Notes under the pieces: generated by a model
What the model saw: the letters and a program-made list of their open reading frames with translations, nothing else
Told to the model about the DNA's origin: nothing
The model's database searches: none
Assembly: GCA_964017235.1 (NCBI GenBank)
Contig: OZ024928.1
Span: forward strand, 5,084,001 to 5,148,000
DNA: 64,000 bases
Direction: 5' to 3'
Origin: Sabellastarte sp. h YS-2021
Lineage: Eukaryota > Annelida > Polychaeta > Sabellida > Sabellidae
Made by a program: the position numbers and the translations under genes
In this document: positions 44,125 through 56,659 of the stretch, in pieces
Numbering within the stretch: position 1 is the first letter of the stretch
Layout of the letters: the number at the start of each line of letters is the position of its first letter

Positions 44125-44360
44125 CTCAAGTGATCACAAGAGTTACAAAACAGCTTAATGTCTGAGTAGAGGGATTATAAGCATAGCTACTAATCAAGCA
44201 GTAGCATACAAATTAAAGAAAATTGCTCTTAAAAGATCACAAAACTTACAAAACAGTGTAATATCTAAGAAGAGGGATTCTAAAGGAAGGTACTGATCAA
44301 ACAGTAGCATATATTGAAAGCCAATTGTTGTTTAAAAGATCACAAAAGTTATGCATTTAG
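44125..44360. repeat. Direct repeat of about 110 bp inside the TIR element
   Basis: A unit running from GATCACAAGAGTTACAAAAC through the GGGATT...CAGTAGCATA block is repeated (first from about 44132, second from about 44237), with scattered differences. A third partial start, GATCACAAAAGTTAT, lies near 44339. Confidence 0.65.
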
Positions 44361-44529
44361 TACAATTGCACTTTTAATAATTCTTACATAAACAAACATA
44401 TAATGGATATAGGCTAAAGTGATTGATTACAGCATTCAATTATGTTTGATGTGTGTTAATCACCCTTAGCTAAAGTTCTCACCACTATAGATAATTATTA
44501 TATAGATAATGGTCAAGTGGCGCTACATG

Positions 44530-44585
44530 ATGTAAACTTAATGGCCTGAGGCCCTAAAAGGGCCAAACGGTCATTAAGTTTACAT
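44530..44585. repeat. Perfect nested hairpin
   Basis: The outer arms ATGTAAACTTAATG (44530-44543) and CATTAAGTTTACAT (44572-44585) are perfect inverses. Between them GGCCCT-aaa-AGGGCC forms an inner stem. It lies near the middle of the TIR element. Confidence 0.85.
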
Positions 44586-45927
44586 AATGGAAACTTATCT
44601 ATTATAAAACCCAGTAACCCAGTAATCAGTGCTTATTTTAAGACAGTAAGCTATTATTATTGTGTTTCAGGCATTGAAAGTACTAGAAGCTTACTTGTTC
44701 ATTTTGTGTTGAAGTTTTTTGGGTTTCTCGAGATTTTTTATTTTGTGTGCTTCTTTGTCTCTTAATTTGGAATCAAGGAAAAATATCTCCTGGAAAGTTT
44801 GCCTCTTGGAAAAAAACCTTATAGAAAGAATGCCTTCTCCACATTTTGTATTTCAGTAATACCTCCTATGAAAATTAATCCACAGCATTACAAACAAAAT
44901 TCATTTCAACCACAAACAATGTATCATTTTAGAAGTATATAACAAACTGTAATAAGGTAAATTGAAATCTTTGTTTTAAACTTAAAAACATTGAAAATTT
45001 AAATCAAATTTAAACCCAGCAATAATGCATTTCAGTGAGTTCGTTTGAAAGTTAGCTTCTCCTTCGATTAAGTTAACAGAAGATTATTGTAAAGTCAGAT
45101 TGTAAAGAAATGCAAAGAATTAAAAAAAATATCCAACTTTATAAATTAAATTGCTTGTTTTGTATTTGTCTGGAGGTGTTTTTTCAAGGTAGCATTTTCC
45201 ATGAGGTATTTTTCTATGAACTCTGAATGTCATTCAGAATTGAAAAGAATTTGTAAATTTACCCACTGAACTAATTAATATGAAAGAAGTTGTGAAAACA
45301 TTTCAATATTGAATGCATTGTGCTGAGGATGACTGGCAAATACTTAGTACCTTTTTTTGTTCTTGGCAGACTGGCTATTGAACTAAATCACAATCCATTG
45401 TTAGAAAATAATGTAGTACTATCTATCCATTATGCAAAAATAATGGAGAGTTAAGACAATGGAAGGGTCACCCGTCTGGGTTTTATACAGAATTACTCCC
45501 CCACCCTCCCCTAGTCAACATTATTACCGGATTATAATTCAACACCAATTAATTAAAGCATGTAGTTTTTTGTTGAAAAGGAACTCTTATGTTTTAACAA
45601 TTGTGGAGAACTATATTTATCAATCAAGTCAAATGCTTTCTGCAGCTCTATAAATAAGTATTAATTACACAAGTTTTTAACTGGGGGCTGATTTGTACAG
45701 TCCCGAATGTTGTCCAGGGCCAAATTTTTTAGGGGACCGATTTGGCAAAGGGCCGATTTGTCCAGCTCCCTCTATCTCTATCCTCAGCAGTAGGAAAACT
45801 GGAGAGTCTAGCAGGATCTGCCTGGCATGATAATTCTAAAGCAAGAAAGCAAGCATTACATTCAGGAAATATTTAGCTGACTTCACGTATTTGGTTTTAT
45901 AAACCAAGCAGCGAGAGCTAATTTTGC

Positions 45928-46229
45928 TTAAGGAATTGATATGGTCTTTTAAATGGTGTATTTTTATTTCAAAAGATGATTAATATACACTGTACAGTGA
46001 GTGCAAATTACAAACTAGACTTTTCATTTGTGTCTACATTGAGTCTATATGACAACACCTGTAACTTAATCAGGGGTCTTAAGGAATGGATATGGTCTTT
46101 CAAATGGTGTATTTTTATTTCTAAAGATGATTAATATACACTGTATACTGAGTGCAAATTACAAACTAGACTTTTCATTGGTGTCTACATTGAGTCTATA
46201 TGACAATACCTGTAACTTAATCACGGGTC
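45928..46229. repeat. Tandem duplication, 151-bp unit
   Basis: Two units, 45928-46078 and 46079-46229, each start TTAAGGAAT and are nearly identical throughout. Non-coding. Confidence 0.88.
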
Positions 46230-46673
46230 AAGAAGGAGATCTAAATTTAAGCCCTCATTTTCACAGGGTATATTTTCTTTTTGACTACTGATTTTTTGTC
46301 CTCACTCAATGAAGTGGAGGGACAAAGGTATTACAATTGCATGTGATTGTCTGTTTCTGCGCATTACTCGAAAACTATACTTCAGATCTCATTCACATCT
46401 TTACACAAGATGGAGTCTACCTATAGCGCAGTGTATCTCAAAGAGGATTCAGATCAAGAACAAGTCGACAGATTTTTTTCTGATTTTTTTGCAAATATTT
46501 TGTTGTTGTCTTTAGAATTTTCAAACAACTTGACCAACTGTGCTGCGAGATTCATTTTTTTTTGTTCAGCACTATCTGCTGGAAAGGTTTGTACATTCGA
46601 GACTCGTTTTTTGTAGTAATATTAATAAGCATGATTTATTAAAACACCCTTAAATAGTATTTAAAATGCTGGA

Positions 46674-46796
46674 CCCGGATTCACAAAGATTCTTAAGTAA
46701 GAATTCTTACTTTAGTACAACATTTGTGATAAAATTTAACCACAAATGTTGTACTTAAGTAAGAATTCTTACTTAAGAATCTTTGTGAATCCCGGC
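46674..46796. repeat. Foldback MITE
   Basis: The arms 46674-46729 and 46741-46795 are almost perfect inverted repeats (CCCGGATTCACAAAGATTC at the left, its inverse at the right) around an 11-nt loop, leaving no interior. The arms contain TTAAGTAAGAATTCTTACTT, itself largely palindromic. Confidence 0.85.
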
Positions 46797-46949
46797 CTTG
46801 GTATTATTTATAGCCCCAGAAATTATTAGCATGAAATGCATGCAATATTCAAGATTTAATTTGGTTAAGACTACCGGGTGCAACAGGATTTTCATTAGAT
46901 GAAATAGAACATGTGTTACAGTTCATCTACATCTCAGAATTATCTCTTT

Positions 46950-47440
46950 GTATGTATATGTATATTGTAAGACTTAATTTTAGTTGGAAATATATTGCTT
47001 TATAAGTAAGGAGATTGCATTTGAACAATATACGGTAATAAATGGGGAACCAGTGTAGTTTTTGCAGGAAGGGTGTGATATGACAATATTTATTTAGTTT
47101 GCACACCATACAACATTATTTGGGGGCCACGGTGGCAGAGTGGTAACACTCTCGCCTCCCACCTCTGAGGTCGGGGGTTCGATCCCCGTGACGGCCTTAA
47201 GTGGGAAAGCTGGTAGTTGCTTACCGTTGGTCGGCAGTTTACAGTACACAACCCTAGCGAACTCTATGTACTGGTTTCCTCTGCCCTTCCAACTACCCGT
47301 CGTGATATGACCTGTACAGTGTTGAAAGCGACGTAAAACCCCAAATAAATAAATAAATAAATAAATAAACCATACAACATTAGGCATTTTGAACTCTCTG
47401 TAGTCTGCCAGACTTCCGGTGTTTAGCAACTTTCATGGCT
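46950..47440 (-). pseudogene. LINE RT C-terminal relic, split by a SINE
   Basis: On the minus strand RLQRVQNA (about 47410-47385) continues on the far side of the SINE as KYCHITPFLQKLHWFP and RILFKCNLLTYKAI (47100-46990). These are typical motifs after the RT domain of CR1/Jockey-like LINEs. The SINE at 47119-47368 interrupts it. A short, old relic. Confidence 0.7.
47119..47368 (+). repeat. tRNA-headed SINE, copy b
   Basis: Full-length: GGGGGCCACGGTGGCAGAG head with A box TGGCAGAGTGGT and B box GGGTTCGATCCCC, body, GAAAGCGACGTAAAACCCC 3' end and an (AAAT)n tail. A perfect 14-bp target-site duplication, ACCATACAACATTA, lies at 47105-47118 and 47369-47382. It is the youngest-looking copy in the window and a good reference for the family. 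Confidence 0.92.
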
Positions 47441-50400
47441 GTTTCACCATCAGTATAGATTAGCAGGCCTGACTTTGGTAATCCTAGGTCATCCCTGTTG
47501 GTCTCCATGGGCTATCGTGTACATCCAGCCCCATTCAGGCCTTTTTCTGGCAGTCTGGTACATTGTGTAACCTTCCATCTCTTCTCTTTATATTTACAAC
47601 TTTCATTTTTTGGAATTATCCTTTTAGCTAATTTATGGTTCCACATGGCCCTGTATAGGTTAAATAGCTTAAATTTTATGAGCTTGTTTACTTTTATCAT
47701 AACTTTCGAGATTTGAACCTTAATGCTAATTCATAATACTCTGTATCACTTTATTAATTTTTCTTAATATTGTTTATAAGGACCTCATACAGGTTATTTA
47801 CTTATATCTGATATTGCAATTTATATGGAGCATTACATGCAATCAGTAATTATTGTGTATATTTGCATGTAAGTGTTTTTAGTGTCTGACATGCATATAT
47901 TTATACAGTGTATAAATAAAATAATATTACCCAGCTCGCTTCCATGCCTTGGGCTAGGGACTTGGAAATGAATATCTTTTGTCATATTTCATATATGATT
48001 TATTCTCAACATCCAGTGATTGCTGGAACTATAATAAAACATTTTATCTCTTCATTTTATTCTAGGCTGCTGTAAGAGAAATAGTGAATAGAAAACAGTT
48101 CCTTGTGACTTTATCACAGTACCAACATAACATTGCATCCTGTTACTGTTTAATTACACCATACTGGTAATAATGATAATGTTGAAACTGTAAATAAATC
48201 CAATTTAAAGACTAAAATGCTGTTCTCTAAAATACAAAACACCTGAGTGCACCAAAAGGTGAGAGAGGTGATTAATGTTCAATATTAGTGCCATACACCA
48301 GTTTATTTACTTACAGACCTTTGATTGGCATTCTAGCAGACTCAAAATACTACTAGTATTAATATGTATAATTAGACTTTTACATATTATGAAAGGTGCA
48401 CACCCACAAGTTTAATAAACTTAAAGATGAATCATTGCTCAAAAGAGATTATTCAATTCAGAAACACCATAAATGGAGGGGAACGATTTTGACTGTTGAC
48501 ATTAAATTATATGATAAAGGTTAGGTCACATTGTTTATTTTTGGTCATATCTGATCCTACATATGTTCACCTGACGACCTCCTCCTTATGGAAAAGAGAA
48601 CTCCTATGTCATATGTTGAAAAACAAGCCATCACTTACATTCATACCACCCCTCCATCTTCACACTTCCAGTATGCATATGATAATATAGCTTATGAGCT
48701 GTTGCAGGAGGCTTTTAAACATTTAAACGGTCCCAATTGCAAAACTCATTCCGAGTTATGCTGAATACTAATAAGGACATCCCACCCAAATGTGAATCCT
48801 CATGAAGGTGCCCTAGCCAAACAAAAAAGTGGATCAACTGTGATCCAACCTCAGCCAATGGTAGATGAACCCATATGGTTCTAGCTCATGATCCAAATGT
48901 AGAAACGTGTAACTTAGGTGTTAAGTGGTGTAGCTGTCCCATTACTGAGATTACGTCACATAGATTGTGGAACAATAAGTTACTGATTATCTAAAATTCA
49001 AAATGATCAAGTTAGGGTACTATTGCTGTTGTCAGATCTATGTTATGTATAAAGTTGCAACTTGGTTTTAGATTTGAACCCTGCTCTACTTTACACATCA
49101 ATTAAAAATAATTTTCAATTTGTGCACTTTTGAAATATATGATATATTTATTCACAATTATTACACAGGCTAAATGGCGGGCATCCTTAAAATTACCATT
49201 TATTGCAATATTTCAACAGTTTTTAATATTTTATAAATCGGGAATGTCAAGAGGTGTAAGTGATTGAATTCTTGCCAATAAAAGGGGACATTAATTTAAA
49301 ATGATCATAGCAAGCTTACGTTTATTTGTTAAAAAGAAAGTCTTGAAATAATAAAACTTAAGGTCACAAAACAACCCGGATCCAGACAGTTGCATAATGT
49401 ATGAGCTTTGGGATGTGTCCAAAAATTGGACAGCATTTGAAGATAGGTGGAGATTGAAGTATGATAGGCCACTGGGGCATGAAAATGTAAGAAACTGGGA
49501 AAGCAGGTCAGTCTGCAGTACTGAATTTTAGACTCATTTTTCAGTATTTTTGATTATTTGGTAAAACCAGCCTTGTGAAAAAAATAAACCAATAGTCGCT
49601 GAGACATTTTATTTAACAACTAAAGCATTGGATAATGTTTATTCAAGAAGCTATATATTTTAACATCAATAGCTTTCAAAATAAGTCCACAAAATATATG
49701 TATGGATTTCTTTTCATTTGAAATTTGTTTGTCCATAAACAATCTCTTTAAAATCAATCTGATAAACATTCAGTCTGCCCACAAAACATAATTCCCAACA
49801 CAATTATATCTCTTGTTCATATTTATAAAGTCTAGTAATATTTTAAATACAGAGAAGTCTATATATACAGGCAATATTATAAGTAATAATTTTAGTCAAA
49901 ATTCTAACTTAGCCACAGAGCAGCACTCTTAATTATCAAATTAGTTGTAATCAGTGCACAAAGATGTGCCTTTCAGTACCATTACTTTCAATTTTTGCAC
50001 AGGTACAGATATGGCATAAGTAGAAATTTTACCTGGAAGAATATTTCACTAAAAATTCTTCATTTTTAACAACTTCACTAGAACTAATTTTTACTAAGTT
50101 TCCACTTAAGAAATGAATTAAATTGAAGAAAAGTGTATAAAGCATTGCTATTTAAAACGCATTTTATGAAAGCACACCTACTTCATATTCACTGAACAAA
50201 GAAAAACCTATCATGCAATGCATCAGGGGTACATGCTTCAAGTGTTTAAAAGTAAATGCAAATGTAACAAACTGTTAAGCTTGTTTCCTGTGTCAATCCA
50301 GTCACATCTTGTATTTGATATTTGCTTCAGACCAGTTCACATTATTCTGTGAAGCTAGATCAACACATATTTATTGGTCAAGTACTTGTCTATGTTGTTC

Positions 50401-51241
50401 AGTGGGACAATTAAAATTAGCCACTGCATAGACCTTGTGCAAGGTCCTTCCTTAGTGCACTATGATTCTATGAGAGCATGTCCCTCCAGAACGTCCACTG
50501 ATAGTGCAAAATCCATACTGTTATAAAATGCACTCATTCATCGTCTCAAAAACACCCAAAGTAGAGACTTGTGAGCAAGTCTAGCTACTGCATAAAGGGA
50601 TATTGCCCCCCCCCCCCCTTCACCCTCTGCAGTGTGCATTTTGATTAAGCCCATTAGGGCTGTTTTTGAAACGTTTAAAAATAAGCTCCTGGTGTTATGT
50701 CAAATGCATCCTGTACAAATACAGATTTCAACTTATTAAGCCTCATTCACACTATCATAAAATGCAATGAGCGAGAAATGAGTACAGACGAGTTAAATAT
50801 TTATTGTTCAAATGTGACTCGTGAGTTTAGCATGGGAGAATGTGGTTTAGATATTAGATTGTAATCTTAATAAACATAATGATGTAAACTGTTGTAAAAC
50901 AAATACAGCAAGATTTAGGGCTAATGTATTGTCGTCATTATTGGATAATATGGGGTAACATACAACATAATAAATCCAGTGCTGAGTTGAAAATATACAT
51001 TATGCTCTTGACTTGAGTTGGGGAAAGGCTAGTAGGCAACCCCCTTCATTTTGGTTTGCGAGGGGATTATTTAGCCTGCTAACATAAAAGACCTTTTACC
51101 ACTACATTATCAGAAATAACCTGTGGTTCCTACTTGAGTAGCTTCTCTAATAAAACACTGCTAAGTTTTTTATCTTAACATGGGAACACATCACAGACAT
51201 GTTTTCTCAAAGTTCCAGCTTTTGAGCATTCAGTAATGACT
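47441..51241. other. Non-coding AT-rich DNA
   Basis: About 3.8 kb with no exon, RNA gene or element boundary that I can support. It includes a C12 run near 50608. The open frames are short and without codon or motif support. Confidence 0.45.
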
Positions 51242-51247
51242 TTTATT
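51242..51247 (-). terminator. Candidate polyadenylation signal of NLR-like gene 2
   Basis: AATAAA on the minus strand about 310 nt downstream of the stop codon. It is the nearest canonical hexamer I noticed; use is inferred. Confidence 0.3.
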
Positions 51248-51556
51248 TAAACAACCATATGCTAAAAATTAGAGTGACTTTTCTACACTCTTAGCCTTTA
51301 GCAGTAAACCTAAACCACTTCTGTTTTACAGACAAATATGCTCCATAAATGCTGCATGTTTCCAATTAATCATGAATCATATTGTATAGTAGAATCTGTT
51401 GTGTAGACTCTTGAACTGAATATTGACTAATAATCTATTTTATCTGTAACTTTTACACATAAAACTTTACATTATATTGATAAAGCATTTTGCCCTCCAT
51501 TTCTGTATGAATGTCTAAGGGATCTGAGGGATTGATTACCACATGTTAGTCATAGA

Positions 51557-54500
51557 CTACTTTGTGAATATCATTTTTTTGCCTCCTAGTCTCTCTTTCA
51601 GGTTTGGTGAGAGTTCGTCAAACCCATCAAACTCGTGTATGTGGCACTCCTTCACATTGTCCTGTGTTGATAGAATCTCTAGAAATTCAATCAGTGAATG
51701 TTCTACATTCTCATATCTCACACATAGTTCGTGCAATGATTCAAGGTGTGGCAGTGCACTGATTAACACTTCACCTGTTACATCAGCACCATCAGAGAGT
51801 TTGATCTGCAGCCTGAGATCTTTCAAGCTAGTGAGTGTTTTCATTGCATCTGTTATGTCACAGACTGTATCTGCATTCCTAAGTATGAGCTCACACTGAT
51901 TGAGTGTTTTACAGCTGGAGCGTAAAAGAGTACACACTGCAGTCGTTGCAGAAATGGGAAGTTCACCCAAGATATCTTGCAGTACAAGAGTTTGTAAATT
52001 AGACCAAAGTGACTGGTTTATTTGTGAGTCACTCATTGCAGAGAGTATGTTAACATTATGTAGCACCAACTGAGTGAGACATGATTGTTTTAGCAGACAC
52101 TCCACATGTCTATGTGGCAGCTGACATGTGTGTAGGCAGCTACAAAGTACTGCTTCTGTAAGCAAGTTCCTACTCTCCCTGTCAGATGTCACATTACTTG
52201 TGTAAGGTATGTAGGGATGAGAAAAAACACGTAGACTTGTGGCATCTGGGAATATACCCATTAGTGTAGGCAGGTCCACGTGGGGTGTACGAGCATGCAC
52301 ATTCACCACCTGAACACCAGGTATACAGAATGGACCCAGCAACTCTGTCTGGAGTTGATCCAGGCACAGTTTAACCTGAGACCTTGGGGTGGACACATCA
52401 TCAGATGTTACACTATTTAAGTGTTCAGGGTCAGAAGGCACAGAGTTAGAGTTTGCTTTATCGGTGGACACTATGTCAGAAGTTATAAATTCAGAGGACA
52501 CTGAATTGGTAGACTCAGTAACTGAAGTCCCAGACACAGAGGGTATATGATTTGGAGACTCACTAACTGAATTTACAGGCTCAGAGGACACATAATTGGG
52601 GGATTCACTGATATTATTCTCAGAATCAGATGACACAGCATGAGGGGACTCGTTGGCAGACATCGCAGGGTCAGATGACACAAAAGCAGAGGACTCATTG
52701 ACAGAAGTCACAGGATTAGAAGACACAGCAAATGGGGTGTCAGTGACAGAAGTCACAGGATCAGAAGACATATCATCGGGGGGCTCAATGACATTATTCA
52801 AAGAATCAGATGACACAGCATCAGGGGACTCATTGGCAGACATCACAGGGTCAGATGACACAGAAGCAGAGGACTCATTGACAGAAGTCACAGGGTTAGG
52901 AGACACAGCAAATGGGGTGTCAGTGACAGAAATAACAGGATCAGAAGACATATCATTGGGGGACTCAATGACATTATTCACAGAATCAGATGACACAGCA
53001 TCAGGGGACTGATTGGTAGACATCACAGGGTCAGATGACACAGAAGCAGAGGACTCATTGACAGAAGTCACAGGATTAGAAGACACAGCATTAGGAGACT
53101 CATTGTTAGAAGTTACATCATCAGTGGACTCAATAACAGAAGTCGATGGCTCAAAGGACACATCAGTGGGAGACTCAGTAACTGAAGTTACAGGATCAGA
53201 AGACACATCATTGGGGGACACAGGAACAAAAGTCACAGGATCCAATGACACAGAATCAGTTGGCTTAGATGACACAGGATCAGAAGCCACATTAATTTCA
53301 ATCTGGTACACAGTACCCTGTCCAGTACTGGAGGACTTGGTGACAGAGATCACAGGTTCAGATGACACATGGTCAGAAGCCACAGGAATTCGTAACTGGA
53401 ACACAGTCCTGTGTCTCGTATTGGAGGACTCAGGAATGTGAATCTGGTACACATCACTCTGTTCACGGGTCACCGGGGTCAAGATTATGTTATAAAACCT
53501 TGAGAGTAATTCAATTGCATAGTGTGCATGAAACAGCGTGGTTAATTTTTGGAGACATTTCTGGTAGAAGCTGAGCTTATCTGTGTACTTCCAGTCTGGA
53601 AGCAAAAAATGAAACTCTTCATCATCTACTTCCTTATGTTTACTTTTACAGAGGTAGTGCTTAAGTTCACTGAAACCCTCTAGACTCTCTACGCCTACAC
53701 CAGACAAGTCTCCAGAATTCTGCTCTATGAAAAGAGCAGCCTCATAGTAAATGTTAATTTCACCTCTACTGCCTTTCATCACACAAAGCTGAGATGAAGC
53801 TACACCTAGAAGTGATTTCAGGAACTGAGCAGACAGACCACAAGCAAACTCCACAACTTTAATGAGCTTACAATCACGCATCACAGTGGCCAAACACTGA
53901 CCCTTGTTCTGTTCACTGTACAGTAGTTCATGAAATAGTGGTTCCTTTATACCTTCATAGGAGAGATACAGGGCTGCCAGGTACTCTTGTAGTTGTTTGT
54001 ACTTGAGGACAAATGATTTCCAACACTTACTTACAGTAAACAGGCCACAGTCATCAATATCTTGCATGTCCAATAAACACTCACTTGCTTGAGTGTCTGT
54101 GAACTCATAGTGGGAAATTACTTGTGCAAGATCGAGGAAGCACAACTTACCTATAAAATACAGACATTTCTTTGTCTCAGCAGGAAGAGTACAGTCAGGG
54201 CCAAGTGGAAATGTGTTGCACCATGTTACTTGTTTCTCTTCAGGTTTTTTCCTAGCCAACCATCGCTTGATGATGACTTGTAGGAAAACATTAAAAAGCT
54301 CTGTGGCAGATTCAGGTACTTTAAATTGGAGACATTTGGCAATAGGATGCTTAAACACAGCACACAAAAGAGTAAGGTACAATGGTATGTGCAAGAGTGA
54401 TGTGTCATATATTTTAGTTTTGTAATTGTCCTCAAAGGACTGCCACTCTGTTTTTTGTATTGCATCCTTCACATATCTGTCTATTGTCTCATCATCAGTG

Positions 54501-56344
54501 CCTAACAGAGTGACCTTGACCCTAGGTAGCACAGAGATGGACTTGAAGCATTTAGCCTCAGGCCTTGCTGTCATTAAGACAGTAGAATCAGGAAAGATCT
54601 CACCAGTAATCAGATGGTGTATGTCTGGGGTGATGTCATTCTCATCAGCCCCATCAATAATAAAGAGGATATCTTTGGCATTATCTGTTAAAACCTGGTG
54701 ATTGACCTGGCCTGGTAATAGTTCTAAATGTGAAAGGACATCAAACAATGACCCATGCTTTACACGCCTGATGGGAATAAAAAAGATCAGTTTGTACATT
54801 TTGGGTAATAAACCTGTGCCATTAGCCCACATCCATGCAAGCTGTTGAGTTGCAGTAGTCTTTCCCATTCCTGGATCCCCTATTAGAGTAACAAGTTGAC
54901 TTTGGAGATTTGTCACATCATGATCAACAGGTCCTACATTTTCAAACACATTTTCTAAGTTAGAAATGCACAAGTTTGTATACTCTGCCTTTTCACTGTC
55001 TACTTTTCTGAAGGCTGAGATCATCTCATGGTTGTTCTTGCTGTTCAAATCAATCTCTTGAGCTGTGAACTGGGTTGTCATCATCCTTTTCTCATCATTT
55101 AGTGATACAGTGTACATCTCACCAGGGATAGGCTCCAATCTTGACAAGCTCTTCCTGTATGTTTTCCTGAGGTGATTCTGCAGAACTACAATACAGGGCA
55201 ATTTTGAAAAATGGTTAGTAGCAGGGCTGTAGCATATTTCTATTACTTTTTTTTAGGTATGGACATATTCCCTGCGCAAAATATGACATATGCAATGACA
55301 CTTTGCACACACATTACTTATATGAGTATCTTAACATCAATTGATCTATAATCAATTAGAATTAAGAAATTAAAATTTTTCTAATAGATGATTATGTATT
55401 GACAAACGACTGAACTGAACACTCATTATCGTCTATACATGTTAGGTTTCAGCCTCAATCATAACTGTAAAACAAATTTTGGAAAAAAATACTAAGTAAA
55501 GGTTACACATTCCGTTCAACAGCCAGGGCAATATTTGTACAGACACTAAGCATTGCACCTTGCGGTAGCTGAACCCACACAGAAATGACATTATATGTTT
55601 AGATGTCAAACTTGCCGAACTTCAATTGTTTTCTTGCCCCAGGCCCTGCCCATATAAAATATTTTATAAAAATTGACACATTACCTTTGGAATGATGTCA
55701 ACGAAAAAAATCTTTGAAAATACAAGAACAACGGGACCTTGCATATTTTTTTTTTGCATCCAGAAAATGATCCAGATCTTTCTCTTAAAATTTAATTACT
55801 TCGTACATTTGTGAGGCCCCTATTGCATAAAAATATCAAAATGATCCAATAATTACTTTTGAAGTTATCACACACACAGAAAAAAAACAGACAAATGAGC
55901 ACACTCAAAACATAGCATCCCAGTGTATATCACAAACCGAAATTGCTCACAGTATGCAGCATATTTAAGTCAGATACTTATTTCAGCATGGCAATTACCT
56001 TTCAGGTCAGGAAGGGTCCACTCTCCAGTCTTGAACTTATTTATGCCATCAACTATCTCGGCATATATCAATGGCATCTGTTCCTTCAAAGTCTTCATAA
56101 AGCCGGAGGTCTTTACGTCATTTCGCAGCACCATGTCCATAAAATTAGTTATGGCACTAATTTCACCTGTGCTGTCTTTTCGAGTTTTCAGTTCGTCATG
56201 TTGCCTCATACTGATGACTCCTTCAGAAAACATTTTCCCCATAATTGGATGAAAGTGTATGCGTTCTTCCAGATCATTCTTAGTTCTTCTGATTACTTCC
56301 TTTACTAGATACTCTTCATTTTCATCAGGTGGGATATCAGCCAT
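51557..56344 (-). CDS. CARD-NACHT receptor with serine/proline-rich repeat stalk, gene 2
   Basis: Exons 56344-55999 and 55185-51557, joined by an 813-bp phase-1 intron (donor AAAG|gtaatt, acceptor attgtag), encode 1,324 residues. Residues 1-115 are a CARD-like death fold (VKEVIRRTKNDLEERI, MGKMFSEGVISMRQ, SGFMKTLKEQ). NACHT follows, with Walker A GDPGMGKTT at about 218-226 and Walker B ILFIIDGADEND at about 288-299, then TVLMTARPEAK and a helical region (KQLQEYLAALYLS). Residues about 740-1040 are an array of 15-residue repeats. A C-terminal leucine-rich-like part follows (LTQLVLHNVNIL, LKDLRLQIKLSD). The ATG at 56344 is chosen because the codon further upstream in this frame is TTG and an acceptor-like tttgcag lies just before. 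Cytosolic NLR-type sensor by family; ligand unknown. Paralogue of gene 1, differing chiefly in the repeat stalk. Intact. Confidence 0.88.
52460..53330 (-). repeat. Coding minisatellite, 45-bp unit with 180-bp higher-order period
   Basis: Encodes tandem 15-residue units of the type SSDPVTSVTESPxxV. Four units form a 60-residue super-unit. Two super-units, 52656-52835 and 52836-53015, are nearly identical, and a third starting at 53016 matches for about its first half. The period is a multiple of 3, so reading frame is preserved. It lies between the NACHT-helical and leucine-rich-like parts of gene 2. Confidence 0.9.
55186..55998 (-). other. Intron of NLR-like gene 2
   Basis: The phase-1 intron between the CARD exon and the NACHT exon. 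No repeat boundary noted inside. Confidence 0.8.
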
Positions 56345-56659
56345 TTTGCCAAACTGCAAATACAGGAGATCTTATGTAAAAGGTACATACATGAACAACA
56401 AAGCAATCCAGTACTACTTATAACATACTTTTGGGGGATCAAGAATAATACAATTTAATATTTTTAGTGTACAATAAGATTCAATATAACAAATTTTATC
56501 ACCCTCCAAATAACAGTAAGGGATATGTATCCTTACTTCTCCTACTTTAACTCTATTTATAAAATTTAATATTTGTGTGATATTAAAAATCATTTGCAAC
56601 ACACCCACACAATCTCATGCAAAATTTCTTAATGGTTTGCCTTTGACATCTACAACATT

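Larger units (their letters stand above)
43870..45762. mobile_element. 1.9-kb non-autonomous TIR element
   Basis: The left end reads GACAATTCCGCCCTTTACC followed by AAATCGGCCCCT. The reverse complement of the right end reads GACAAATCGGCCCTTTGCC followed by AAATCGGTCCCCT, so the termini are inverted repeats of about 32 bp with a few mismatches. On both sides the GTCAAATCGGCCCCT-type motif repeats several times inward. The interior has no ORF but holds a direct repeat and a hairpin, listed separately. No target-site duplication was recognised and no transposase is present. Superfamily not assigned. Confidence 0.6.

Noticed and set aside
47119-47195. tRNA gene
   Set aside because: A and B boxes are present but no acceptor stem pairs, and the sequence continues into a SINE body with target duplications.
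52653-53441. Long plus-strand ORFs opposite NLR-like gene 2
   Set aside because: They are the antisense of the 45-bp coding repeat. A repeat whose period is a multiple of 3 keeps the opposite frame open without selection.
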